A DNA stretch of 13,547 nt from Limnoraphis robusta CS-951 (GCF_000972705.2 NZ_LATL02000227.1:1-13547); one strand, 5' to 3'; counted from the stretch's first letter, positions 1 to 6,468 are shown. Numbers and translations: made by a program. The notes: generated from the sequence alone by a model not told the origin.

Positions 1-45
1 CTCTACTGGCAGGGTATTCAACCAGTTGAAAAACCCAGCATCTAA
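1..45 (+). CDS. Possible C-terminal tail of a gene entering from the left
   Basis: Frame 1 is open from the first base and reads LYWQGIQPVEKPSI before a TAA at 43-45. The composition is protein-like, but 14 residues are too few to assign a family. The stop codon lies in the loop of a small hairpin (GCATC 38-42, GATGC 48-52). The two other plus frames also stay open for short distances, so this is only a weak call. Nothing else that looks coding lies between here and the next gene. Confidence 0.2.
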   Translation, partial: LYWQGIQPVEKPSI

Positions 46-283
46 TCGATGCAATGAACCTTGAAAACTTAAGGTATGGGGTTCTTGCTCTGAATGCTTT
101 GGCCATATAAAACCTTAAAGCACCAAGTACAGAGAATAAAGCATTTTTTCTCAAGTACGGTAGGGCATACCGAAACTATCTCTGAAATGGGATGAACGAC
201 TGGGGAGACTCACCCCTCTGGAGTTGATTGGGAAACCAGTTGGCTGTAAGGGTTGTCAATGAACCAGTAATCCAAATCCGCTC

Positions 284-1129
284 TTGCTTGGAGAATCCCC
301 TTTCTTTAGAAATGGGGAGTATGTCAACTACTACCCAACCGTTTGGTTTGACTTGTTGACGATTCAACAACGGGCTAACCAAAAACGCTATCAGGAATTT
401 GCACCGGATATCGATACGGAAGGCTACCCCAAATATTATCTGCAAAATTTCCATCATCAAACCGATGGTTATCTCAGCGAGATGTCTGCCAACCTTTACG
501 ATGTACAGGTAGACATTCTGTTTAGTGGTTCGACTGATGCAATGCGGCGTCGGGTATTAGCACCTCTCAAACAAAGCCTAGAAACCACGTTTAAGGCGGT
601 TCTCCCTAAACAAATTCGGGTTTTGGATGTCGCTTGTGGGACAGGTCGAACGCTCAAATCTATTCGGGCTAGCCTTCCCAAAGCTTCTTTATACGGGATA
701 GACCTTTCACCCACCTATTTACGCAAAGCCAACCAACTGTTATCTGAAATTCCCGGAGAATTACCCCAACTGGTTCAGGGAAATGGCGAGGAACTGCCCT
801 ATTTGGATAATTACTTTCACGGGATAACCTCGGTGTTTTTGTTCCACGAACTGCCCCCAGAAGCCCGTCAAAGGGTGATTGATGAATGTTTCCGAGTGAT
901 TCAACCGGGCGGGGTGTTCGTGATTTGTGACTCCATGCAAGCGAGCGATTTTCCCGAGATGAAAACCATGATGGAAAATTTCCCCGTGATGTTCCATGAA
1001 CCCTACTACCGTCACTACGCAACGGATAATCTAATTGAACGTTTGGAAAAAGCAGGCTTCGAGAAGATTACCACTGAAAATCATTTTGTCAGCAAATACT
1101 GGATTGCTCACAAACCTGTTGAAGCTTAA
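284..1129 (+). CDS. Class I SAM-dependent methyltransferase (start uncertain)
   Basis: This is probably a cytosolic methyltransferase that transfers a methyl group from S-adenosylmethionine to an unknown small molecule. Motif I is clear (VLDVACGTGRT, residues 113-123). It is followed by the acidic end of strand 2 (LYGIDLS, 136-142), motif II/III-type sequence (ITSVFLFHELP, 181-191) and the post-motif VIQPGGVFVICD (205-216). The N-terminal segment QNFHHQTDGYLSEMSANLYD (54-73) looks like a family-specific cap. The given start is a TTG at 284 with no ribosome binding site. TTG 353 or 356 are alternatives, and the first in-frame ATG is only at about 482, inside conserved-looking sequence. An ATG at 321 in another frame opens MSTTTQPFGLTC and stops at 357, so a frameshift near the true start is possible. 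The substrate cannot be read from the sequence. Confidence 0.82.
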   Translation: MLGESPFFRNGEYVNYYPTVWFDLLTIQQRANQKRYQEFAPDIDTEGYPKYYLQNFHHQTDGYLSEMSANLYDVQVDILFSGSTDAMRRRVLAPLKQSLETTFKAVLPKQIRVLDVACGTGRTLKSIRASLPKASLYGIDLSPTYLRKANQLLSEIPGELPQLVQGNGEELPYLDNYFHGITSVFLFHELPPEARQRVIDECFRVIQPGGVFVICDSMQASDFPEMKTMMENFPVMFHEPYYRHYATDNLIERLEKAGFEKITTENHFVSKYWIAHKPVEA

Positions 1130-1141
1130 CCTCGGCTGACT

Positions 1142-1185
1142 GTAGAGATGTTCCTCTAAAAGATATTTTGGGGGAATCTCTCTAC
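1142..1185 (+). other. Strong imperfect hairpin between methyltransferase and YbjN-like gene
   Basis: The outer stem GTAGAGA (1142-1148) pairs with TCTCTAC (1179-1185). A 3x3 internal loop follows, then the inner 10-bp stem TCCTCTAAAA (1152-1161) with TTTTGGGGGA (1166-1175), with two G-U pairs in RNA, around a GATA tetraloop. No T-run follows, so it is not a classical terminator. It lies 13 bases after the methyltransferase stop and 66 bases before the next ATG. TCCTCT (1152-1157) could alternatively pair with AGAGGA (1188-1193). The left end TGTAGAGATGTT resembles the left end of the element at 5462. Confidence 0.6.
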
Positions 1186-1251
1186 CCAGAGGAGGCAACA
1201 GACAAGATAATATGGGTGCAGACCTGCTATTAAAATCAGAGGAAATGACGG

Positions 1252-1719
1252 ATGAGTAGCACCACACCAGAGAGTCTTGAATCTGTCTCTGAGGATTTCA
1301 CTCAAGACAAAACAATTACCTACACAGAAGAAATTGAAACCGTGATCGCAGGTTTGGCCAAAGACCAGAAAGTTCTAGTCGGTCAAAGCGACGCGGGTCA
1401 TCTGTGGAAGTTTCAGTATGGGAGTGCAGAAGTCTTTGTCCAGTTAACGGGAGACACAGAAGAAGACACCCTTACGGTTTGGTCGCCTGTACTGACGCTT
1501 CCCGCTAAAAATGAAGCAACATTAATGCGGGCGTTGTTGGAGATGAATTGGTTGTCTACTTATGAATCTCATTTTGCGATTACAAATAGCCAAATTGTGG
1601 TTCTTTCTAACCGAACCCTCGCCGGAATTACCCCGGCTGAAATTTCTCGGATTATTACCGTTGTCGCTACAATTGCCGATGATAACGATGATCACTTACA
1701 AGCAGAATTCGGACAATAA
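1252..1719 (+). CDS. YbjN domain-containing protein
   Basis: This 155-residue soluble protein has the look of cyanobacterial YbjN-family proteins, which share a fold with type III secretion chaperones. Its biochemical role is unknown; E. coli YbjN is linked to stress and motility regulation. Visible family features are an acidic N-terminal segment (residues 1-30), a beta-rich core (KVLVGQSDAGHLWKFQYG and the following VFVQLTG), the segment LTVWSPVLTLPAKNEATLMR, then MNWLSTYESHFAI and a C-terminal helix with ISRIITVVATIADD. The ATG is well chosen: AGAGGAA at 1238-1244 sits 7 bases upstream. It follows the methyltransferase by 122 bp with a strong hairpin between. There is no signal peptide or membrane segment. 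Confidence 0.8.
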   Translation: MSSTTPESLESVSEDFTQDKTITYTEEIETVIAGLAKDQKVLVGQSDAGHLWKFQYGSAEVFVQLTGDTEEDTLTVWSPVLTLPAKNEATLMRALLEMNWLSTYESHFAITNSQIVVLSNRTLAGITPAEISRIITVVATIADDNDDHLQAEFGQ

Positions 1720-1766
1720 AATCTAACGATTGATCCGATTTCCCCTGTTTCCCTGATTCTGTTTCT

Positions 1767-2549
1767 ATGTCCAACAACTGTTCGGTTTGGCGTTTCATCC
1801 CGTTGTTGAAGGCTTCTGGAAACCTTCAAATGGCGATTGATGCTTGGTTACTCACTCAACACAGTCAGGGGAAACATCCGCCCACCCTGCGGTTTTACAC
1901 CTGGGAACCTGTGGCGATTTCACTGGGTTATCATCAACGCCATTGGCCGCCAACCTGGCAAAATTTAACGTGGCGAGGAAAACCTGTAGAATTGGTGCGC
2001 CGTCCAACGGGGGGGCGGGCTGTTTTACATCAAGGGGATTTAACCTATGGGGTTGTGACGTCGGGACTCTCTCAACGCCGCCTAGAAGCTTATCAAAGCC
2101 TCTGTCAATTTTTAATCGCAGGTTGGCGAACATTGGGTTTTGAACTTGATTACGGTTCAGCAGGACGGGGCTACATTCATAATCCCAATTGTTTCGCCAC
2201 CGCTACGGGTGCAGATTTAATCTTATCGGATGGTTATAAATTAATTGGTAGCGCTCAACTGCGACGCAATGGTGCTATTTTACAACAGGGTTCTATGCGT
2301 TTGGAACCCGATGCTGAACTTCATCAGCAGGTTTTTGGCGTTGAGTGTTTACCTTCTATTGTTCAACGATTTAATTTGGGGTCAAGTTCAGCAGATTCTC
2401 AACTCTCCTCAATTGAGAATAGGATTATTGAGGCTTTAATTCAAGCTGCTTGTCACTGTTTTCAAATCGAGTTCAAGACTGAACCGCTTTCAGATGACGA
2501 ATGGCAAGCGATTAAAGTCTATGCCAAAACCTTGCACCTCTGCCCCTAA
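1767..2549 (+). CDS. Lipoate/octanoate--protein transferase family protein (LipM/LplA-like)
   Basis: A 260-residue member of the biotin/lipoate protein ligase fold, expected to attach lipoyl or octanoyl groups to a lysine of dehydrogenase E2 or glycine-cleavage H domains in the cytosol. The signature RRPTGGRAVLH (residues 78-88) corresponds to the acyl-binding loop of LplA/LipM proteins. Lys158 in DGYKLIGSAQLRRNGAILQQGS-type sequence matches the conserved substrate-contacting lysine. Cys142 in PNCFAT lies where LipM octanoyltransferases carry their catalytic cysteine, which favours acyl transfer from acyl-ACP over ATP-dependent ligation; that assignment is inference. The ATG at 1767 starts 47 bp after the YbjN-like stop, with no clear Shine-Dalgarno, and the two genes could be co-transcribed. 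No second (accessory) LplA domain is present. Confidence 0.85.
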   Translation: MSNNCSVWRFIPLLKASGNLQMAIDAWLLTQHSQGKHPPTLRFYTWEPVAISLGYHQRHWPPTWQNLTWRGKPVELVRRPTGGRAVLHQGDLTYGVVTSGLSQRRLEAYQSLCQFLIAGWRTLGFELDYGSAGRGYIHNPNCFATATGADLILSDGYKLIGSAQLRRNGAILQQGSMRLEPDAELHQQVFGVECLPSIVQRFNLGSSSADSQLSSIENRIIEALIQAACHCFQIEFKTEPLSDDEWQAIKVYAKTLHLCP

Positions 2550-2616
2550 ACAAATCATCAATATCAATTCTTGCAAAAAGCTGGATTTTCTGTTATCTTA
2601 AATATAGAAAGATTGC

Positions 2617-2644
2617 CTACACCCTAACAGGAATTAGGGTGTAG
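2617..2644. terminator. Perfect 11-bp inverted repeat, possible bidirectional terminator
   Basis: CTACACCCTAA (2617-2627) and TTAGGGTGTAG (2634-2644) are exact reverse complements around a 6-base loop. The stem lies 67 bp after the plus-strand lipoate transferase gene. The minus-strand small ORF ends inside it: its TAA stop is 2634-2636. Downstream bases on the minus strand (GCAATCTTTCTAT) are moderately T-rich; on the plus strand there is no T-run. It therefore suits the minus-strand gene better. Confidence 0.5.
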
Positions 2645-2870
2645 ACTCAGCAATCAGACGGAGATAGCTAATTACGTTCACCACCTCAGACCGATCTGAT
2701 CGAGGGTTGAGCCTCGCCTTGGGGTGATAAAGAGAAGGAAGCGATAAAAACTTCTCAACGTATTGGCTAATGGTTATTTGTTGTACCGTCTTTTCACCTG
2801 TCAATTCGCTCTCCTTCGGTGAAAAGCAATGAGTCACAACGGCAAAACCCTCATCCGGTACAGTTGTCAT
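2634..2870 (-). CDS. Small hypothetical protein, 78 residues
   Basis: An unrecognised minus-strand ORF starting MTTVPDEGFAVVTHCFSPKE and ending in YLRLIAESTP. It has a balanced composition, with a basic stretch (KARLNPRSDRSEVV, about residues 51-64) and a helical-looking C-terminus, and no signal peptide or membrane segment. It converges on the lipoate transferase gene and ends exactly in a strong stem that could serve as its terminator, which supports it being real. Against it: there is no obvious Shine-Dalgarno, it is short, and it stands alone. No function is proposed. Confidence 0.4.
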   Translation of the reverse strand: MTTVPDEGFAVVTHCFSPKESELTGEKTVQQITISQYVEKFLSLPSLYHPKARLNPRSDRSEVVNVISYLRLIAESTP

Positions 2871-3036
2871 TCACATTTACTAAGGTATCAGTCAAAGCGG
2901 TATCATTCCATCAGTCTAGAGGTATAAAACTGGACTCATTCATGGGATAGAGACGGATATTTCCTGTGATCAGTTATGCTTCCCGTTCTAATAGTAACGT
3001 TACAGGCCCGTCGTTTTGGATAGAGCAGTAACTTAG

Positions 3037-3066
3037 TTGACAATTTATGGTACAACACGGTACTAT
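3037..3066 (+). promoter_or_regulatory. Candidate sigma-70-type promoter of tnpB
   Basis: A perfect -35 hexamer TTGACA (3037-3042) is followed after 18 bases by TACTAT (3061-3066), a four-of-six match to the -10 consensus. The tnpB ATG lies 24 bases further on. The spacer contains GGTAC (3049-3053) and GGTAC (3059-3063), whose self-complementary GTAC cores can pair as a small hairpin, as expected near an IS200/IS605 left end. TTGAC could also be the target-adjacent motif of the element. Confidence 0.45.
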
Positions 3067-3089
3067 CTGTAAGATAACAGAATACATCT

Positions 3090-4271
3090 ATGCAACGAGC
3101 CTTCAAGACCCAACTCAAACTTAATAACCGTCAAAAAACCTTAATGGCTAAACACGCGGGATATTCTAGATGGGTCTGGAATTGGGCATTAGGGATGTGG
3201 AATGAAGCTTACAAACAGGGTTTAAAACCTTCTGCGAATAAGCTAAAAAAGTTCTACACCAATCACGTCAAACCTCAATATTCCTGGCAGTCAACCCTAA
3301 GTTCTAGAGTTTATCAATTTGCTTTCATGCACTTGGGAGAAGCTTTTAGTCGCTTTTTTCAAGGCACTGCCCAACATCCTAAGTTCAAGAAAAAAGGCAG
3401 AAATGATAGCTTTACTTTAGATAATTGCGGTAAGGTAATGAAGTTTTCAGGAAGGAGGTTAAAACTTCCTTTCATTGGATGGGTTAACACCTACGAACCC
3501 CTTCCCGAAATTCAGACTAAACGAGTCACAATTAGTCGAGTCGCTGATTCTTGGTATCTGTCTGTAGCCTACGAATTTGAGCCTGAACAGACTGTTAAAT
3601 CAAGAGTTTATCTGGGTGTTGATGTTGGGGTTAAGGTATTAGCGACCTGTTCAGATGGTACTGTTTTTGCCAATCCAGCAGCCCACAAAAAAGCTCAAAA
3701 AAATCTAGCCAGACTTCAACGCGAACTCTCGAGAAAACAGAAGGGTTCAAATAACAGGAACAAAGCTAGATTGAAACTCGCAAAAGCATATCAAAGAGTG
3801 GCTAACATCCGAAAAGATACAATTCATAAATTGACCTCATGGCTATGCAAAAATCACGCAGTTATCGGGTTAGAAGACTTGAATGTTTCTGGGATGTTAA
3901 AAAATCATAAATTAGCGGGTGCTATTGCCGATTCTGCTCTTTATGAAATTCGCCGCCAAGTCGAGTATAAGTCCGAGTGGTACGGCTCAGTAGTAGTTTT
4001 TGCTGACAGATTTTATCCGTCAACTAAAACCTGTTCAAGTTGCGGTCACATTCAAGAAATGCCACTCAAAGAACGGGTTTTCAATTGTCAGGTTTGCAGT
4101 GTAAGTATTGACCGTGATTTGAATGCGAGTCTGAATTTATTACATTATGCCGAGGGCTTCTCGGTAAAAAGCCTGTCTGACCGGGTACTGCCGACAGTCC
4201 GGGGTGATGCAGCGCAAAGTCCGATCTCGGCGGAAACCGCTCGAGAAGGAACTTTGCAAGACAGGAAGTAA
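3090..4271 (+). CDS. tnpB: TnpB, RNA-guided transposon-associated endonuclease
   Basis: A 393-residue TnpB (OrfB) protein, the ancestor-type relative of Cas12 nucleases. It binds an omega RNA from its own element and cuts DNA beside a target-adjacent motif. The N-terminal helix-turn-helix-like part (residues 1-60) and the beta-barrel region (100-165) lead into a split RuvC domain: D178 in LGVDVGVKVLAT, E262 in IGLEDLNV, and D343 in DRDLNASLNL. A four-cysteine zinc finger is complete (C315, C318, C333, C336). The length is normal for the family, no frameshift is seen, and the catalytic triad is intact, so the enzyme may be active. The ATG at 3090 lacks a Shine-Dalgarno but follows a good promoter. 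The C-terminal ~45 residues overlap strong RNA hairpins and are probably constrained by the RNA. Confidence 0.95.
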   Translation: MQRAFKTQLKLNNRQKTLMAKHAGYSRWVWNWALGMWNEAYKQGLKPSANKLKKFYTNHVKPQYSWQSTLSSRVYQFAFMHLGEAFSRFFQGTAQHPKFKKKGRNDSFTLDNCGKVMKFSGRRLKLPFIGWVNTYEPLPEIQTKRVTISRVADSWYLSVAYEFEPEQTVKSRVYLGVDVGVKVLATCSDGTVFANPAAHKKAQKNLARLQRELSRKQKGSNNRNKARLKLAKAYQRVANIRKDTIHKLTSWLCKNHAVIGLEDLNVSGMLKNHKLAGAIADSALYEIRRQVEYKSEWYGSVVVFADRFYPSTKTCSSCGHIQEMPLKERVFNCQVCSVSIDRDLNASLNLLHYAEGFSVKSLSDRVLPTVRGDAAQSPISAETAREGTLQDRK

Positions 4272-4296
4272 ACGTTAACACGGTTTGTACCGCGTT
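4150..4296 (+). ncRNA. Putative omega RNA (reRNA) scaffold at the 3' end of tnpB
   Basis: Several stems follow each other in the coding strand. Stem 1: CCGAG 4150-4154 with CTCGG 4160-4164. Stem 2: CCGG 4181-4184 with CCGG 4199-4202, enclosing ACTG 4187-4190 with CAGT 4195-4198. Stem 3: GCAAAGT 4214-4220 with ACTTTGC 4251-4257, enclosing TCTCG-GCGG 4225-4233 with CCGC-T-CGAGA 4237-4246 around AAA. Stem 4 is the element's right-end hairpin at 4277-4296. TnpB omega RNAs are known to come from this position, overlapping the gene's end and continuing into flanking DNA that supplies the guide. The 5' end and processing sites cannot be read from sequence. Confidence 0.6.
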
Positions 4297-4499
4297 ATAT
4301 CAGTTTTATAAAGCAGATAGCTGAGGTTGATTGTTGGGCAAGGCAAGTAGGGAAAGGTTAGAGTGAAGGGGGGTAGATTTAATCTGATGTTCTCTGGATG
4401 TATCCTCTACTATTCTCTAGTGCCAAAGATTTTTGATGCTTTGGACGCGCATCTAACATTGATTATTTGTTGCAAAACTACTACTGGAAACTTCTCGCT

Positions 4500-5456
4500 A
4501 TGACCTCAACTGCATCTAAGATTCCGGTTTCGGTTCTCATTCCTGCCAAAAACGAAGAGGAAAACCTGCCTGCTTGTTTGGCGAGTGTTGCTAGAGCTGA
4601 TGAAATCTTTGTGGTAGACTCTCAAAGTGAAGATCGCACTGTTGAAATTTCCGAAAGTCACGGTGCAAAAGTCATACAATTTTATTTTAACGGAAATTGG
4701 CCGAAAAAGAAAAATTGGTCCTTAGAAAATCTTCCCTTTCGTCATGAATGGGTGTTAATTGTAGACTGTGACGAACGAATTCCTTCTGAACTTTGGGATG
4801 AAATCGCGATGGTGATTCAAAATCCCGAATATTGCGGTTATTATCTGAATCGGCGGGTTTTCTTTTTAGGCGCTTGGATTCGTCACGGGGGCAAATATCC
4901 CGACTGGAACCTGCGTTTATTTAAGTACAAACAGGGTCGCTATGAAAACCTCAAAACCGAAGGGGTTCGCAATACCGGAGATAACGAAGTTCACGAACAC
5001 GTTGTAATGTCTGGTTCCCAGAAAGTTGGCTATCTAAAAAATGATATGCTCCATGAAGACTTTCGTGATATGTTCCACTGGATTGCTCGACACAACCGTT
5101 ATTCTAACTGGGAAGCTCGCGTCTATTATAACATTTTAACCGGACAAGATGAAAGCGATACGATTGGTGCGAATTTGTTTGGAGATGCGGTTCAACGCAA
5201 GCGATTCTTGAAAAAAGTTTGGGTGAGACTTCCGTTTAAACCCTTTCTTAGATTTGTCTTATTTTATATCCTGAGACTGGGTTTTTTAGATGGTCGAGCC
5301 GGTTATATTTATGGTCGTTTACTCAGTCAATATGAATATCAAATCGGCGTAAAATTGTATGAATTGCGGACATTTGGGGGTCATTTAAACGTCAGTAAAC
5401 CATCTGCTGAACAATCAAATTCTGTTCCCTCGGTTCCGCAAGCTGTACAGAAATAG
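4500..5456 (+). CDS. Family 2 glycosyltransferase, WaaE/KdtX-like
   Basis: A 318-residue GT-A-fold enzyme expected to transfer a sugar from a nucleotide donor onto a cell-surface polysaccharide or lipid-linked acceptor. The N-terminus SVLIPAKNEEENLPACLAS (11-29) is the donor-binding strand, VVDSQSEDRTVEI (38-50) follows, and the metal-binding DxD is D89-C-D91 in VDCDERIP. The segment GGKYPDWNLRLFKY (130-143) is typical of WaaE-type members. A hydrophobic stretch near residues 250-263 may touch the membrane, and the last 20 residues are low-complexity. The ATG at 4500 is chosen over TTG 4467 because conserved sequence starts about eight residues after it and the upstream residues look unrelated. 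The next gene downstream is a polysaccharide acetyltransferase, so a shared exopolysaccharide role is likely. The sugar is not predictable. Confidence 0.85.
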   Translation: MTSTASKIPVSVLIPAKNEEENLPACLASVARADEIFVVDSQSEDRTVEISESHGAKVIQFYFNGNWPKKKNWSLENLPFRHEWVLIVDCDERIPSELWDEIAMVIQNPEYCGYYLNRRVFFLGAWIRHGGKYPDWNLRLFKYKQGRYENLKTEGVRNTGDNEVHEHVVMSGSQKVGYLKNDMLHEDFRDMFHWIARHNRYSNWEARVYYNILTGQDESDTIGANLFGDAVQRKRFLKKVWVRLPFKPFLRFVLFYILRLGFLDGRAGYIYGRLLSQYEYQIGVKLYELRTFGGHLNVSKPSAEQSNSVPSVPQAVQK

Positions 5457-5461
5457 TTACC

Positions 5462-5491
5462 TGTAGAGGCGTTTTGAACAACGTCTCTGCA
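5462..5491. repeat. Short inverted repeat of TGTAGAG type
   Basis: TGTAGAGGCGTT (5462-5473) and AACGTCTCTGCA (5480-5491) are inverted repeats with 10 of 12 bases matching around a 6-base loop. It begins 5 bases after the glycosyltransferase stop and could stabilise or end its transcript, though no T-run follows. The left end resembles the hairpin at 1141 (TGTAGAGATGTT). Confidence 0.55.
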
Positions 5492-5501
5492 CTGAATAAT
5501 T

Positions 5502-5631
5502 TATAGCAGTGCGGGCAGGTTTATTTACATAAGCACAGAAACGAAGAATGGTGAAAAGCCTTATTAGACTTTCGCAAATTCCTCCCTTTTGCCTTTTGCA
5601 TGATTGCCTTTTGCCTGCGCGAAGCGCTATA
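5502..5631 (-). repeat. Composite dispersed repeat, copy 1 (minus orientation)
   Basis: The unit is bounded by TATAGC (5502-5507) and GCTATA (5626-5631), a 6-bp terminal inverted repeat. Read on the minus strand it runs: head TATAGCGCTTCGCGC, then GGCAAAA-type heptamers (around 5587-5615), about 25 variable bases, GGCTTTT, the block ATTCTTCGTT, TGTAAATA and finally CTGCTATA. The same order is found at 8503-8629 on the other strand. The head can fold as GCGC-TTC-GCGC. The unit ends 3 bases before the acetyltransferase ATG, so that gene's ribosome binding region lies inside the repeat. Confidence 0.7.
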
Positions 5632-5634
5632 TTT

Positions 5635-6240
5635 ATGAGAGACACTCAACAAACAAAATCCTGGGTTGATTTACGTCAATATGACCAATCAGATTTTGAC
5701 AGAGGAAGACCCGGTTGGTTTATCTTATTTTGGTGGTTTGTTCAAGCGGTTACTTTTCCCCTAACCTTGCATTCTTTGAGTGGAATTCGCTGTTGGATAT
5801 TGAGACAATTTGGTGCTAAAATAGGGGAAGGGGTTCTGATCCGTCCGACCGCTCGTATTACCTATCCCTGGAAAGTAACAATAGGCAATTATAGCTGGAT
5901 TGGGGATGATGTTGTACTTTATAGTTTAGATGAGATTAATATTGGTCAACACTGCGTAATTTCCCAAAAAAGTTATCTTTGTACCGGAAGTCACGAGATT
6001 ACAGACCCAGCTTTTGGGCTGAAAACCGCTCCCATTACCGTAGAAGATGGGGCTTGGGTGGCGGCGGACTGTTTTGTTGGCCCCAGCGTCGTGATTGGTT
6101 CAAACGCTGTTATAGCCGCTCGTAGTAGTGTTTTTAGCGATATGCCCCCTGGTCAAGTCTGTATGGGAACCCCTTGTCGTCCTCGTTATGCCCGTCAAGT
6201 TGAGGTCAAAAGGGATTGGGAAAGCCAAAAATCACCCTAA
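5635..6240 (+). CDS. hpsU: WcaF-type hexapeptide acetyltransferase, HpsU-like
   Basis: A 201-residue left-handed beta-helix acetyltransferase, likely moving an acetyl group from acetyl-CoA to a sugar of an exported polysaccharide. The N-terminal part VDLRQYDQSDFDRGRPGW (11-28) and a hydrophobic patch (29-48) precede GAKIGEGVLIRPTARITYPW (60-79). Hexapeptide repeats follow through residue ~165, with the catalytic-type histidine H120 in CTGSHEI, and the typical end GQVCMGTPCRPR (173-184). It matches colanic-acid WcaF relatives that cyanobacterial annotation calls HpsU (hormogonium polysaccharide). ATG 5635 is preferred to an upstream GTG at 5548, because the upstream codons lie in the composite repeat. 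No Shine-Dalgarno is seen. It pairs functionally with the glycosyltransferase 178 bp upstream. Confidence 0.8.
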   Translation: MRDTQQTKSWVDLRQYDQSDFDRGRPGWFILFWWFVQAVTFPLTLHSLSGIRCWILRQFGAKIGEGVLIRPTARITYPWKVTIGNYSWIGDDVVLYSLDEINIGQHCVISQKSYLCTGSHEITDPAFGLKTAPITVEDGAWVAADCFVGPSVVIGSNAVIAARSSVFSDMPPGQVCMGTPCRPRYARQVEVKRDWESQKSP

Positions 6241-6450
6241 GTTAAAGTTTTTAAAGTTGATCAAAAATAAGAAGTGATCATTTGATGAACAAAATAAAAT
6301 TTCAATTAAATTTCTCATAGTCTATCAAAAGATATACACAATGGGAAATATTTTTGTCTATTTAGATAGATGTAAATAAAGTTTTCTTCCAATAAATTAG
6401 GAATAACAACTCCTAAAAAGGCGTTGAAATCAATTCCGAAAATTCCGATG

Positions 6451-6461
6451 AGGGAGGAAAG
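6451..6461 (+). promoter_or_regulatory. Strong ribosome binding site deciding the stress-protein start
   Basis: AGGGAGGAAAG ends 7 bases before the ATG at 6469. It selects this start over the in-frame TTG at 6424 and the ATG at 6448, which lies directly before the purine run. Confidence 0.75.
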
Positions 6462-6468
6462 TAAGCAA

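Larger units (their letters stand above)
3042..4300 (+). mobile_element. IS200/IS605-superfamily element with tnpB only (ends approximate)
   Basis: The element carries a full-length tnpB and no tyrosine transposase tnpA, so it could move only if supplied in trans. Both ends carry related short hairpin sequence: AACACGGT occurs at 3054-3061 and again at 4277-4284, and GGTACAA at 3049-3055 recurs in reverse complement (TTGTACC) at 4285-4291. The right-end hairpin is AACACGGT/ACCGCGTT (4277-4284 with 4289-4296, one mismatch) around TTGT. The left boundary is proposed just after TTGAC (3037-3041) because family members insert 3' of a short fixed target without making duplications. The exact ends are not proven. 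Confidence 0.6.

Noticed and set aside
158..175. CGGTA/TACCG hairpin upstream of the methyltransferase as a terminator
   Set aside because: The stem is 5 bp, not followed by a T-run, and no gene ends just before it.
176..460. 94-codon minus-strand ORF over the methyltransferase start
   Set aside because: It overlaps the coding methyltransferase frame and has no family features.
1844..2143. ORFs on both strands inside the lipoate transferase gene
   Set aside because: The main frame shows clear family motifs; the others are shadows.
2994..3003. Palindrome GTAACGTTAC as an operator
   Set aside because: It is 10 bp only, not near a clear promoter, and no regulator binding motif is recognised.
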